Assembly: GCF_000224415.1 (NCBI RefSeq)
Contig: NZ_AFXQ01000018.1
Location: 1-64,000 of the forward strand
Direction of reading: 5' to 3'
From: Citricoccus sp. CH26A
GTDB taxonomy: Bacteria > Actinomycetota > Actinomycetes > Actinomycetales > Micrococcaceae
Length of the DNA stretch: 64,000 nt
Part shown: one piece after another, positions 44,302 to 56,116 of the stretch
Layout of the letters: each line of letters begins with the position of its first letter
Numbering within the stretch: position 1 is the stretch's first letter
The notes under the pieces: generated by a model
Database searches by the model: none
What the model was told of the DNA's origin: nothing
What the model saw: the letters and a program-made list of their open reading frames with translations, nothing else
Translations under genes and position numbers: made by a program

Positions 44302-45453
44302 ATGAGCGCGCAGAAATCCCTGACCCGAGGATCCCCGGCCCTGCTGGGCCTGATGTGGATCGCGCTGTGGGGGTTCTCGGGATTCTTCCTCAGCTACTCG
44401 ACCATGGTGCCGATCAGCGTGGAGCGGGGCCTGTCCTCCGTCACCGGTGGCGCGCTGCTGCTGGTCATGATGCTCAGCGTCATCGCGGTCCAGCCGGCGG
44501 CTCCGGCGGTGCAGCGGCGCCTGGGGCCGCGCCGGGCGATCGGTGGGTCCCTGCTGCTGATGGCGGCCGGGCACGGTGCCGCCGTCCTCGTGCCGGACCC
44601 GGCGGCGGGCCTGCTGGCCACGGGGGTGGCCGTCGGGGGCGGGTTCGGGGTCCTCGTGGTCCTGGCGACCGCGGCCGTGCCCGCCGTCACGAGCCCGGAA
44701 CGGGTCGGCCGGGCGCTGGGACGGTTCGGGGCCATGACCGCCGCCGCCGCCGCGGCCGGTGCGCCGTGGGGGCTGTGGCTCAGCGCCCAGGTGCCACCGG
44801 AGGCGTTCCGGGGGTTCGCCGCCGCGGCGGTGCTGCTGGCCCTGCCCGCGCTGCGGTTCGTCCCCTCCCGGTCCTCGGTGCCCGAGACGCGGCCGTCCGC
44901 GCTGCCCGCCCTGGGGGAGGACCGCGCGTCGGGATCCTTCTGGTCCGCGCTCGCCCCGGTGCTCCTGCCCTTCCTGGTGAGCATGTGCGCCTACGGACTG
45001 GTCATCGCCTTCGGCCCGGGCGGGGACACCGCCCATCCCGCCCTGTTCATCGCCACCATGCAGGCATCCGCGGTGGTGAGCCGCTGGGTGGCCGGTGCGC
45101 TGACCGACCGGGGGAATCCGGGCACGGTGTACACCGTCGGCATCGTCATGACCGTGCTCGGGCTGGTCACCGTGGCACTGGTACCCCCGGGGTGGGCGCT
45201 GGCCGCCTGCCTGGTGCTGATGGGGCTGGGCGTGGGGGCGGTGCAGTCCGCCAGCCTGGTGCTGGCCTTCGCCCGGGCCGGCAGTCGCGGTCAGGCCAGC
45301 GTCGGGTGGAACATGACCTTCGACAGCGGCCTGGGCCTGGCCGGCCTGTTCGGTGGGCTGGGGTTCACCTTCCTGGGATCGGGGCCGACGTTCACCGGGG
45401 TCGCCGGACTGCTGATCGCGGCCAGCCTCCCCCTGTGGTCGCGGCGGCGCTGA
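44302..45453 (+). CDS. MFS transporter
   Basis: A 383-residue membrane protein with about 12 hydrophobic segments, for example LMWIALWGFSGFFLSYSTMV and the last near 355-378. The loop RRLGPRRAIGG after segment two resembles the MFS A motif. CynX/YfkF-like exporters are the nearest general class. ATG at 44302 follows GGTGAGGG. It is divergent from the SRPBCC-SDR gene. The substrate is unknown, possibly a drug or small organic anion. Confidence 0.75.
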   Translation: MSAQKSLTRGSPALLGLMWIALWGFSGFFLSYSTMVPISVERGLSSVTGGALLLVMMLSVIAVQPAAPAVQRRLGPRRAIGGSLLLMAAGHGAAVLVPDPAAGLLATGVAVGGGFGVLVVLATAAVPAVTSPERVGRALGRFGAMTAAAAAAGAPWGLWLSAQVPPEAFRGFAAAAVLLALPALRFVPSRSSVPETRPSALPALGEDRASGSFWSALAPVLLPFLVSMCAYGLVIAFGPGGDTAHPALFIATMQASAVVSRWVAGALTDRGNPGTVYTVGIVMTVLGLVTVALVPPGWALAACLVLMGLGVGAVQSASLVLAFARAGSRGQASVGWNMTFDSGLGLAGLFGGLGFTFLGSGPTFTGVAGLLIAASLPLWSRRR

Positions 45454-45587
45454 ACGCAAGAGGCTGGGGGCATGGCACGGGAGCCCCCACGGGAGGCGTA
45501 GGGGTTTCGCCCGGCCGCGGCACCCGCCTACGGTGACGGAGGAGGCTCCGGCACGGGGCCGGCCGATGCGAAGGACGGAGCGGTGAG

Positions 45588-46499
45588 ATGACGCAGCACG
45601 AGGACCCGCAGGTGGCGCGGCATGCGCAGTCGATGGCCGGGCAGGACGGGACCATGCCGGCGCAGCAGCAGGAACCGCCGGGGCTGACCGCCCCCATGGA
45701 CCCGGTGCCGGACCACGGGGAGTCCAGCTGGGTCGGGCGGGGCCGGCTCGAGGGGCTGAAGGCCCTGATCACGGGCGGTGACTCGGGCATCGGTCGTGCC
45801 GTGGCGATCGCCTTCGCGCGGGAGGGTGCCGACGTGGCGATCAACTACCTCCCCGAGGAGGAGGAGGACGCCCAGGACGTGGTCGGCTGGATCGACAAGG
45901 CCGGACGCACGGCGGTGACCGTACCCGGGGACCTGCGGGACGAGCAGGAATGCGGGCGGATCGCCGAGGAGGCGGTCGCGGGGCTGGGCGGCCTGAACAT
46001 CCTGGTCAACAACGCCGGTTACCACTGGGCCCGCGGAGAGCCCGGGATCGAGGGATTGCGGACCGAGGACCTGGACCGGGCGGTGCGGACCAACCTCTAC
46101 GGCACCCTGTGGCTGACCCGGGCGTGCGTGCCGCACCTGTCCCACGGGGACTGCATCATCAACACCACCTCGGTGCAGGCCTACCAGCCCTCGGAGACGA
46201 TGATCGACTACGCCGCCACGAAGGCCGCGCTGAACAACGTCACCGCGAACCTCGCCGGTGAGCTCGGGTCGAAGGGCATCCGGGTGAACGCGGTGGCGCC
46301 CGGACCGGTCTGGACGCCGCTGCAGCCGGCCACCAAGACCCCCGAGGCCGTCTCCCACATGGGCGCGGACACCCCGCTCGGCAGGATCGGCCAGCCCGCC
46401 GAGCTCGCCGGGGCCTACGTGTTCCTGGCGAACCCGGCCGAGGCGAGCTACGTCTCCGGCACGGTGCTGGGCGTGACCGGCGGGCTGCCGGTGTTCTGA
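45588..46499 (+). CDS. SDR family oxidoreductase of the general-stress (YhdF/YghA) type
   Basis: A 303-residue short-chain dehydrogenase with the characteristic N-terminal extension of about 50 residues (MPAQQQEPPGLTAPMD). Cofactor motif ITGGDSGIGRAVAIAF, NNAGYHWARG and catalytic DYAATKAALN follow. Relatives in Bacillus and actinobacteria are induced by general stress, and the substrate is unknown. It has a good start (GGAGCGGTGAG upstream) and appears monocistronic. Confidence 0.82.
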   Translation: MTQHEDPQVARHAQSMAGQDGTMPAQQQEPPGLTAPMDPVPDHGESSWVGRGRLEGLKALITGGDSGIGRAVAIAFAREGADVAINYLPEEEEDAQDVVGWIDKAGRTAVTVPGDLRDEQECGRIAEEAVAGLGGLNILVNNAGYHWARGEPGIEGLRTEDLDRAVRTNLYGTLWLTRACVPHLSHGDCIINTTSVQAYQPSETMIDYAATKAALNNVTANLAGELGSKGIRVNAVAPGPVWTPLQPATKTPEAVSHMGADTPLGRIGQPAELAGAYVFLANPAEASYVSGTVLGVTGGLPVF

Positions 46500-46581
46500 G
46501 ACCCCTCCGGGGGACGGGCCCGGACCCTCCGGGACGTCTCCACCACCCGGGACTTCCCCGACGAACGATCGGCGCCCCATC

Positions 46582-47247
46582 ATGCAGCGGAACGAGCTCG
46601 AGGCCCCCATCGCCATCAAGATCCTGCGGCGGCTGAGGACTGCCACGGAGTCCGGCCGGATCACGTGGTCCCCGGTGGAGGACTACGTCCCCGACCGGGA
46701 CTGGCTTAGCGGCCGGTTCGCCGTGGCGACGATCGAGGACACCGTCGATCCGGGCCGTCCGGGCGGCGACGCCGTCCGGACGCACCGGTTCGTCGTGGAC
46801 CTTCAACTCGGGGGACCACTTCCGGAGGGCGACGAGATGGGCCCGATGGTCGAGATCTACACCGAGGACGATCCCCGGTGCTGCGTGATCACCGAGTACC
46901 ACGAGGACGCGGTGGTCCTGGACCTGCTGACCGGGCTGGCCGACGCGGTGGACGCCCGGGACGTCTTCCCTCATCCGTCCTATCCGATGGACACCGAGGA
47001 ACAGCGCGCCCGGGCCGTGGCAGCGACGTTCGCGTTGATGGACGCCGAGGACGACCTCCACCCGGTGGACGAACCGGACGATGAGGCACGGGAGAGGGCG
47101 GGCGAGGAGTGGGCGGCGGAGATCGAGGCGCTGCGGCGCGACGTGGAGCACGAGATCCCCCAGTTGAGGTTCAGGAGCGTCCCCGAACCGTTCGACGGCG
47201 CCGTACTGTCCCGGTTCATCCAGAGCCTGGACGCCCTGTCCACCTGA
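46582..47247 (+). CDS. Hypothetical acidic protein
   Basis: A 221-residue protein not recognised. It is strongly acidic, with no membrane segment or signal peptide. It is predicted helical near residues 150-195 (EEQRARAVAATFALMDAEDD) and contains a Cys-Cys pair in DDPRCCVITEYHEDAV. It lies 82 bases after the SDR gene and before the glycine riboswitch. Codon use is normal for the window and the frame is clean, so it is likely a real cytosolic protein. Confidence 0.6.
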   Translation: MQRNELEAPIAIKILRRLRTATESGRITWSPVEDYVPDRDWLSGRFAVATIEDTVDPGRPGGDAVRTHRFVVDLQLGGPLPEGDEMGPMVEIYTEDDPRCCVITEYHEDAVVLDLLTGLADAVDARDVFPHPSYPMDTEEQRARAVAATFALMDAEDDLHPVDEPDDEARERAGEEWAAEIEALRRDVEHEIPQLRFRSVPEPFDGAVLSRFIQSLDALST

Positions 47248-47414
47248 GGGGCCGGGGCGTCGACGGTGAGGCCACGCAGCATCGACGGTGACGCCGATGA
47301 CCGTTGCCGCGGCAGGACCCTGACCTGTGGGAAGGGTGAGGGCGCGGCGCACCCACCGACTCGTGGGGACGTCGGCGGTGCGGCTGTGCCACACTGGTGC
47401 CACGCCACATCTCC

Positions 47415-47634
47415 CGCGCGGGAGAGTGCCGGTGCTGCAGGATCCGGGCCTCCGGACCCGGCGGCGCCGGACGCCGAAGGAGCAATCTCTCCCCGAGAAT
47501 CTCTCAGGCCCACGTACCGCGCAGGGTCGGCGTCTCTGGAAAGTGCCAGGCCCCCAACGCCTCGGCCACCGACGGTGCAAGCACGTATCCTCCAGATACG
47601 TGCGGAATCTCTCAGGTCGATGACAGAGCGGGGA
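47415..47634 (+). ncRNA. Tandem glycine riboswitch (gcvT-type) upstream of gcvP
   Basis: Two aptamers are visible. The first runs from GGGAGAGTGCCGG through GCCGAAGGAGCAA to GAATCTCTCAGGC. The second runs from GTCTCTGGAAAGTGCC through CACCGACGGTGCAAGC to GGAATCTCTCAGG and ATGACAGAGCGGGG. These are the conserved boxes of the glycine riboswitch. A strong hairpin (CACGTATC/GATACGTG) forms a stem of the second aptamer at about 47583-47602. It ends some 40 bases before the gcvP ATG and should switch on the cleavage system when glycine is high. Confidence 0.92.
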
Positions 47635-47675
47635 GGTACCGATCCGCGCCCGAGAAGCGCCTTGGAGGAGAACCC

Positions 47676-50678
<3,003 letters not shown>

Positions 50679-50690
50679 CAGGAGACCGTC

Positions 50691-51890
50691 ATGTCACCGA
50701 ACCAAGACCTCCGCACCACCCCGTTGCACGCCGTCCACGCCGAGGCCGGGGCCACGTTCACCGACTTCGGCGGCTGGCAGATGCCGCTGAAGTACGGCTC
50801 GGAGCTCTCCGAGCACCACGCCGTGCGCAAGGCGGCAGGGCTGTTCGACCTCTCCCACATGGGTGAGGTCCGGGTCACCGGCCGGCAGGCCGCCGAGGCC
50901 CTGGACTACGCCCTGACCGCGCGCGTCTCCAACGTGGCGCCGGGGCGGGCCAAGTACTCGCTGATCTGCACCGAGGCCGGCACCATCCTGGACGACCTGA
51001 TCGTCTACCGGCTGGACGACGGCCAGGACGACGCCGCGCGTGAGTACCTGGTGGTGCCGAACGCCGGCAACGCCTCCTCCGTGGCGGCCGCGCTGACCGA
51101 GCGCTCCGTCGGCTTCGAGGCCACCGTCCGCAACGAGTCCGCGCAGACGGCCCTGGTGGCCATCCAGGGTCCCGAGGCGGCCCGCATCCTGTCCCTGGTG
51201 CTGCCGGAGGATCAGGCCGCGGCCCTGCCGGAGCTGAAGTACTACGCCGCGCGGACCGTGACCGTGCGCACCGGCACCGGCGAGGTGCCCGTGCTGCTGG
51301 CACGCACCGGGTACACGGGCGAGGACGGTTTCGAGCTGATCATCGGTCCGGTGGCCGACCGCGACGAGCTGTCGGCCGCGGCCACGGCCGTGTGGCACGC
51401 CCTGTCCGCGGCGGGCGCCGAGGCCGGCGTGGAGGTGCTGCCGTGTGGCCTGGCCAGCCGGGACTCGCTCCGGCTGGAGGCCGGCATGCCGCTGTACGGC
51501 AATGAACTGGACCTGGGGCACCTGCCCTCGGAGTCCGGCGCCGGGATGGCCGTGCCGCTGAAGTCCAAGGAGACGGACTTCGTGGGCCGTGACGCCCTGC
51601 TCGCCGCGCGCGAGGCCGGCACCGGCACGACCTCCGGCCAGGCGATCGTGGCGCTGCGGGCGGCCGGCCGCCGCGCGGCCCGGGCCGGTTACGCCGTGCT
51701 CGACGGCGACGGCAACCGGATCGGCGAGGTCACCTCCGGGATCCCCAGCCCGACGCTGGGTTACCCGATCGCACTGGCGCGGGTGGACGTGGCACACCGG
51801 GAGCCGGGCACCGAAGTGGCCGTTGACCTGCGCGGCAAGGCCGAGCCGTTCACCGTGGTGGAGCTGCCGTTCTACCGTCGGCAGGACTGA
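50691..51890 (+). CDS. gcvT: Aminomethyltransferase, T protein of glycine cleavage
   Basis: A 399-residue tetrahydrofolate-dependent T protein that releases ammonia and forms 5,10-methylene-THF. FTDFGGWQMPLKYGS near residue 24, LFDLSHMGEVRVTG near 54, the folate-binding ARTGYTGEDGFELI near 205 and GLASRDSLRLEAGMPLYGNE near 255 are typical. It follows gcvP with a GACAGGAGACC ribosome site. The expected gcvH gene is not next; an unrelated gene follows. Confidence 0.94.
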   Translation: MSPNQDLRTTPLHAVHAEAGATFTDFGGWQMPLKYGSELSEHHAVRKAAGLFDLSHMGEVRVTGRQAAEALDYALTARVSNVAPGRAKYSLICTEAGTILDDLIVYRLDDGQDDAAREYLVVPNAGNASSVAAALTERSVGFEATVRNESAQTALVAIQGPEAARILSLVLPEDQAAALPELKYYAARTVTVRTGTGEVPVLLARTGYTGEDGFELIIGPVADRDELSAAATAVWHALSAAGAEAGVEVLPCGLASRDSLRLEAGMPLYGNELDLGHLPSESGAGMAVPLKSKETDFVGRDALLAAREAGTGTTSGQAIVALRAAGRRAARAGYAVLDGDGNRIGEVTSGIPSPTLGYPIALARVDVAHREPGTEVAVDLRGKAEPFTVVELPFYRRQD

Positions 51891-51972
51891 GCCTGGGATG
51901 GGGGTCCCGCTTGCTAGACTTCGCTGAGCCAGCGGGCCCCCGTCCCGGCCCTCCCATCACCGCAGGAAGACC

Positions 51973-53151
51973 ATGACTCAACAGCGAACCGCCGGGCGGA
52001 TCTCCGTCCTGGGGATCATCGCGTTCGTGCTGCTCGCGGCCCTGCTGCTGACCCTGGCCGTCCTCAGCGCAGTCAAGGGCGTCCGCACCGCCCAGTCCTA
52101 CGGGAACGTGGTGCGCGTCGTGGACGGCCACACCATCGTGGTGAACATGGACGGCACTGAGGAGACCGTGACCCTGGCCGGCGTGCAGGCGCCCCTGACC
52201 GCTCCCGAGGGCAAGAAGACCACCCTGGACAACTGCCTGGCCGAGGAGTCGACGACGAACCTGTCCGGAATGCTGGAACCCGGTGACTCCATCCAGGTGC
52301 AGTACGTGGACGGTCCCGGAGACACCCGGTTCGTGCTGGCACGCTCCGGCGGCCAGGTGATCAACGTCGTCCAGGTCGAGGCCGGGCTGGCCGTGCCGGT
52401 GCGCGAGCAGCCGATGGGACAGCTCGGGGCCGACCTGGAGGAGGCTCAGGAGACGGCCCGCACCGAGGAGGCCGGCCTGTACTCCCCGTCCGTGGACTGC
52501 ACCCTGCCCGGCAGGGTCGCGCCCGTGGTCGACGTCCTGCGTGAGCTGCCGGAGGGCGGGCCGTCCTCGGCCGCGGAAGCCGACGAGCAGATCGAGGCGG
52601 TCGCGGCCGCCGTTGAGGAGGGCGTCACCGCGGAGAAGGTGTTCGCCACGATCGACCCCGAGGGGACCTCCCTCTCCTCGCTCGCCTGGGGGGAGGACGT
52701 GCCCCGGTTGCGGGAACGGCTGGACGAGGCCCTGACCCAGGCGCAGACCGAGCTGGCCTCCCTCCAGACCACCCGCGGCGTCCTGCTGACCCGTGAGCGC
52801 GAGGAGGCCGCGCGCCAGCGCGAGGAGGCACGGCAGGCCGAGCTCGCCCGCCAGCGGGAGGCCGCCCGGCAGGCCGAGCTCGCCCGCCAGGAGGCTGCCC
52901 GGCAGGCCGAGCTCGCCCGTCAGGAGGCGGCCCGTCAGGAGGCCGCCCGCGAGGCCGCGCGGGAGGACGAACGACGCCGGGCCGAGGAGGAGGAGGCCCG
53001 CCGCAAGGCGGAGGAGAGCTCCAGCCCCACGCCCTCCACGAGTGCCTCGGCATCCCCGAGCCCGTCGAAGCCGAGTTCCTCTCCCTCCTCGTCCCGCCCC
53101 TCCGCGGACGATGACGACGAGGAATCGTCCGGCCCCGCCCGCGAGGACTGA
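51973..53151 (+). CDS. Membrane-anchored protein with degenerate SNase-like domain and coiled coil
   Basis: A 392-residue protein with a signal-anchor at about 10-34, then an OB/SNase-like segment (VVRVVDGHTIVVNMDG, TLAGVQAP) at about 44-135. Active nucleases have DGDT, an Arg in xRLxGIDxPE and a Glu after the Pro. Here these are DGHT, Thr and Leu, so catalysis is unlikely. Residues about 245-340 are a charged coiled coil with repeated ARQxELARQ units (about 276-335). The tail is Ser/Pro-rich and ends acidic (DDDDEES). It is probably an extracytoplasmic structural or binding protein. It was placed by fold resemblance only. It is nine bases before the UmuD-like gene. Confidence 0.65.
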   Translation: MTQQRTAGRISVLGIIAFVLLAALLLTLAVLSAVKGVRTAQSYGNVVRVVDGHTIVVNMDGTEETVTLAGVQAPLTAPEGKKTTLDNCLAEESTTNLSGMLEPGDSIQVQYVDGPGDTRFVLARSGGQVINVVQVEAGLAVPVREQPMGQLGADLEEAQETARTEEAGLYSPSVDCTLPGRVAPVVDVLRELPEGGPSSAAEADEQIEAVAAAVEEGVTAEKVFATIDPEGTSLSSLAWGEDVPRLRERLDEALTQAQTELASLQTTRGVLLTREREEAARQREEARQAELARQREAARQAELARQEAARQAELARQEAARQEAAREAAREDERRRAEEEEARRKAEESSSPTPSTSASASPSPSKPSSSPSSSRPSADDDDEESSGPARED

Positions 53152-53160
53152 GGCCCGGTC

Positions 53161-53661
53161 ATGTCCATCCCGCCGCCCGGGGCACCCGGCCGCGGGTCGG
53201 CGTCGGGACCCGCCGCACAGCACGCGCTGCGCGCCCATGGATTCCCGTCCCCGGCCCGCGACTACCTCGACGGTGGCATCGACCTGAACCGCGAACTGGT
53301 CCGCGACCGCACGTCGACCTTCCTGATGAGGGTGGCCGGCAACGCGATGGCCGCCTCCGGGATCCGTGATGGCGACGAGCTGGTGGTGGACCGGGCCGCC
53401 ACCCCGCGCCACGGGTCGGTGGTCGTGGCGGTCCTCGACGGTGAGCTGGTGGTGCGCCGGCTGGCGCTCGACGGCGTGACCCCGGGACCCGCGGTGGATG
53501 CCCCTCCCGCGGTGCTCGGCTCGCACGTCCGGTCGGCTGCAGGCCGGGGAACCGTGATCCTGGAGTCCGACGACGGTGCCGCCCCGGTCGTGCTGCCGTC
53601 CTCCGGTCCCGAGGGCCTGCGGGTCTGGGGCGTGGCGACGTATTGCCTGCACCGGTTGTGA
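53161..53661 (+). CDS. UmuD-like S24-fold protein lacking the catalytic dyad
   Basis: A 166-residue homologue of Umu[19 protein letters not shown] and [14 protein letters not shown] align well with E. coli UmuD. The nucleophile serine of GDSM is Ala62 (here GNAM), the catalytic lysine of VKKL is Arg99 (VRRL), and the Cys-Gly cleavage site is His26-Gly27. Self-cleavage should be impossible. It lies 43 bases before umuC, as in umuDC operons, so it may act as a permanently uncleaved partner of the polymerase. The DNA reads gcg for Ala62 and cgc for Arg99, so this is not a frame problem. Confidence 0.78.
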   Translation: MSIPPPGAPGRGSASGPAAQHALRAHGFPSPARDYLDGGIDLNRELVRDRTSTFLMRVAGNAMAASGIRDGDELVVDRAATPRHGSVVVAVLDGELVVRRLALDGVTPGPAVDAPPAVLGSHVRSAAGRGTVILESDDGAAPVVLPSSGPEGLRVWGVATYCLHRL

Positions 53662-53704
53662 GGGCCGCGCACCGGATCCGGGCGGAACGGGACGGAGGCG
53701 GGCG

Positions 53705-54985
53705 ATGACCCAGGCCATGGCGCTGGTGGACGTCAACAACTTCTACGTCTCCTGCGAGCGGGCCTTCGACCCGCGGCTCGAGGGGCGTCCCGTGGTGGTG
53801 CTGTCCAACAACGACGGCTGCGTGGTGGCGCGGTCCCCGGAGGCCAAGGCCCTGGGGCTGAGGACCGGGACGCCCTGGTTCCAGCTCGCCCCGCAGGCCT
53901 CCGCCTGGGGCCTGGTGGCCCGGTCGTCGAACTACGAGCTGTACGGGGACATGTCCGCCCGGGTGATGGAACTGCTGGGCCGGTGGGGGACGTGGCAGCA
54001 GGTGTACTCCATCGATGAGTGCTTCCTCGGACTGAGCGGTACGCCGGAACAGGCGGTGGAGGCCGGGCGGCACATCCGCGCGGCCGTGCAGCGGAACCTC
54101 GGGTTGCCGGGGTGCGTGGGGATCGCGCCCACGAAGACGCTGGCGAAGTTCGCCAACCACGTGGCCAAGAACAACCCGGACGACGACCGGATCGGCGGGG
54201 TGTTCTCCGTGTCCGCGCGGCCCGGGGCGGTGGAGGCGCTGATGTCCCGACTGCCGGCGACCGAGACCTGGGGCGTGGGCCGGAAGACGGGCGAGAGACT
54301 GGACCGGCTGGGCATTCGCACGATCGCGGAGCTGAGGGCCTCGGACCCGGCCTGGATCCGGTCGCGGTTCTCCGTGGTGCTGGAACGGACGGTGCTGGAA
54401 CTGAACGGGACGCCGAGCGTTCCGGACGTGGACGAGCACGCCGGTCCGGCACAGGTCATCTTCTCCCGCTCGTTCTCCCGGCCGGTCACCACCGCCGACG
54501 AGATGGACGACGTCATGAACGTCTATGCCCAGCGGGCCGCCGCCCGGCTGGCCGTGCAGGGCCAGCAGGCCCGGATGGTCACCGTGACGGCCGGGACCTC
54601 CAGGTTCACCGGGCCGGACGGGTCGGTGTCCCGCGCCGTGGCACTGTCACGGGCCACGGCGGACCCGATCACCATCACCCGTTCGGCCGTGCGCGCGATG
54701 CGCTCCGTGATCGCTGAGGGCGTGCCGTACACCCGGGCCGGTGTGATGCTGACCGGGCTGGAGCCGGCCGGGACGGTGCAGGAGATGCTCGCGGGCTTCG
54801 GCGACCAGGAACCGGACCGGCACCTCGAGGCGGTGCTGGAGCGGGTGCGCAACCGGTTCGGCGGGACGTCGATCGGCCTGGGCCAGGGCGGGCTGAGTGA
54901 GCAGGGATCGTGGACGATGCGGCGCGAGTTCGCCTCGCCGCAGTACACCACCCGGTTCTCGGACCTGCCGGTGGTCAGGGCGTGA
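53705..54985 (+). CDS. umuC: Y-family DNA polymerase, UmuC-type
   Basis: A 426-residue translesion polymerase. Metal ligands are Asp9 in [13 protein letters not shown] and Asp104/Glu105 in [25 protein letters not shown] is the UmuC signature, [17 protein letters not shown] lies in the palm, and [16 protein letters not shown] is the thumb helix-hairpin-helix. The C-terminal part is like UmuC (DUF4113 region). It can copy damaged DNA after SOS induction. No clear LexA box was seen in front of the operon. It works with the UmuD-like protein just upstream. Confidence 0.9.
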   Translation: MTQAMALVDVNNFYVSCERAFDPRLEGRPVVVLSNNDGCVVARSPEAKALGLRTGTPWFQLAPQASAWGLVARSSNYELYGDMSARVMELLGRWGTWQQVYSIDECFLGLSGTPEQAVEAGRHIRAAVQRNLGLPGCVGIAPTKTLAKFANHVAKNNPDDDRIGGVFSVSARPGAVEALMSRLPATETWGVGRKTGERLDRLGIRTIAELRASDPAWIRSRFSVVLERTVLELNGTPSVPDVDEHAGPAQVIFSRSFSRPVTTADEMDDVMNVYAQRAAARLAVQGQQARMVTVTAGTSRFTGPDGSVSRAVALSRATADPITITRSAVRAMRSVIAEGVPYTRAGVMLTGLEPAGTVQEMLAGFGDQEPDRHLEAVLERVRNRFGGTSIGLGQGGLSEQGSWTMRREFASPQYTTRFSDLPVVRA

Positions 54986-55096
54986 GCGCTGACCGGCCCA
55001 GGGGTCGCCACGGGAATCGGACCAGGTGGCGGGCCGGGACCCGAGCGGGGGAACCGGGACGAGGCGGGGTGTCGGGATCAGGCGGGACGTCGCTGA

Positions 55097-55780
55097 TCAG
55101 TCGAGGGACAGCGTGACCAGGCCCAACTGCGCGGCCCGGATGATCGCCTGCACGCGGTCGCGCACCTCGAGCTTGTCCAGGATCTTGGTGAGGTTCGCCT
55201 TGACGGTCGACTCGGAGATGTGGAGTTCGTCCGCGATCTCGGTGTTCGACCGGCCTCGCGCCAGCATCCGCAGCACGTCCAGTTCCCGCGGGGTCAGTTC
55301 GGAGCCGTCCGGGTCCCCCGGCTTCGCGCCGTTGCTGAGGGCGGGCCGGTCGTCCTCGATGGAGGACAGCAGCTTGCGTGTCACGGCGGGGGAGAGGACC
55401 GACTCGCCCCGGTGCACGCTGCGGATGGCGCTGACGATCGTCTCCGGCGCGGCGTCCTTGAGCAGGTACCCGCCGGCGCCGGCACGCAGCGCGGGCACGA
55501 GGTACGGCTCTGAGGTGAACGTGGTGATGGCCAGCACGCTGGTCTCGGGGAACTCCGCCGAGATGCGCGCGGTGGCCTCCACGCCCCCCATGACCGGCAT
55601 CTGCATGTCCATGAGGACCACGTCCGGGTGGGTGGCCTGGCAGGCCTCCAGGGCCTCGGCGCCGTTGGCGGCGACACCCACGCAGTGCATGTTGGGCGCG
55701 TTCTCGACGAGCAACTTCAGGGCACCGCTCATGAGCGGCTGGTCGTCCACGATGAGCACTGCGATATTGCGGTCGGGCAT
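55097..55780 (-). CDS. LuxR/NarL-type response regulator
   Basis: A 227-residue two-component regulator. The receiver has acidic pocket Asp12/Asp13 (IVDDQPLMSGALK), phosphoacceptor Asp58 (VVLMDMQMPVMGG) and Lys in YLLKDAAPE. The C-terminal LuxR helix-turn-helix is LTPRELDVLRMLARGRSNTE. ATG at 55780 starts the receiver; an upstream GTG at 55840 would add 20 residues. It is divergent from a small secreted peptide gene and a sensor kinase gene, its likely partner. Confidence 0.85.
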   Translation of the reverse strand: MPDRNIAVLIVDDQPLMSGALKLLVENAPNMHCVGVAANGAEALEACQATHPDVVLMDMQMPVMGGVEATARISAEFPETSVLAITTFTSEPYLVPALRAGAGGYLLKDAAPETIVSAIRSVHRGESVLSPAVTRKLLSSIEDDRPALSNGAKPGDPDGSELTPRELDVLRMLARGRSNTEIADELHISESTVKANLTKILDKLEVRDRVQAIIRAAQLGLVTLSLD

Positions 55781-55877
55781 GGCCCCAGCGTAGCCTTCCT
55801 TCACCCCAGACCTTTGAAGAGCCTGTAATTTCTCCGACACGCTGGTAAACCGCTAGTCAGACCCTGATAATGGAGAC

Positions 55878-56105
55878 ATGAAACGCCCTCTCATGGCCTC
55901 GATGGCCGCTGTGCTCGTCTCGTCCGCCCTCATCGTCTCCCCGGCCGCTGCCGTGGAGACCTCAACCTCTGAAGCTGTCGTGCTGCCCCCCACCCACCAG
56001 CTCCAGGTCGATCCCACCTACAAGTCCGGTGGAGAGATCTCCACCTTGGGCGCTGGTGCAGGTGCCAAGTCGTACTGGTGCGGTTTCTGGGGCTTCTTCT
56101 GCTGA
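55878..56105 (+). CDS. Small secreted peptide precursor with C-terminal Cys pair
   Basis: A 75-residue protein with a signal peptide (MKRPLMASMAAVLVSSALIV, cleavage expected after AAA near residue 25). The mature part of about 50 residues ends in an aromatic stretch with two cysteines, SYWCGFWGFFC (Cys68 and Cys75, the last residue). GATAAT at 55866-55871 is a good -10 placed so that transcription would begin at the ATG, suggesting a leaderless mRNA. It sits between a divergent response regulator and a sensor kinase 11 bases downstream. It resembles a peptide signal or bacteriocin-like precursor, but no family was recognised. Confidence 0.65.
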   Translation: MKRPLMASMAAVLVSSALIVSPAAAVETSTSEAVVLPPTHQLQVDPTYKSGGEISTLGAGAGAKSYWCGFWGFFC

Positions 56106-56116
56106 AATAGGGTCCT

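Noticed and set aside
52801-52980. Direct repeats considered as a tandem-repeat or CRISPR-like array
   Set aside because: They are codon-periodic repeats inside a coiled-coil coding region, without spacers.
53161-53661. Considered as LexA
   Set aside because: There is no N-terminal helix-turn-helix; length and [10 protein letters not shown] match UmuD, and umuC follows.
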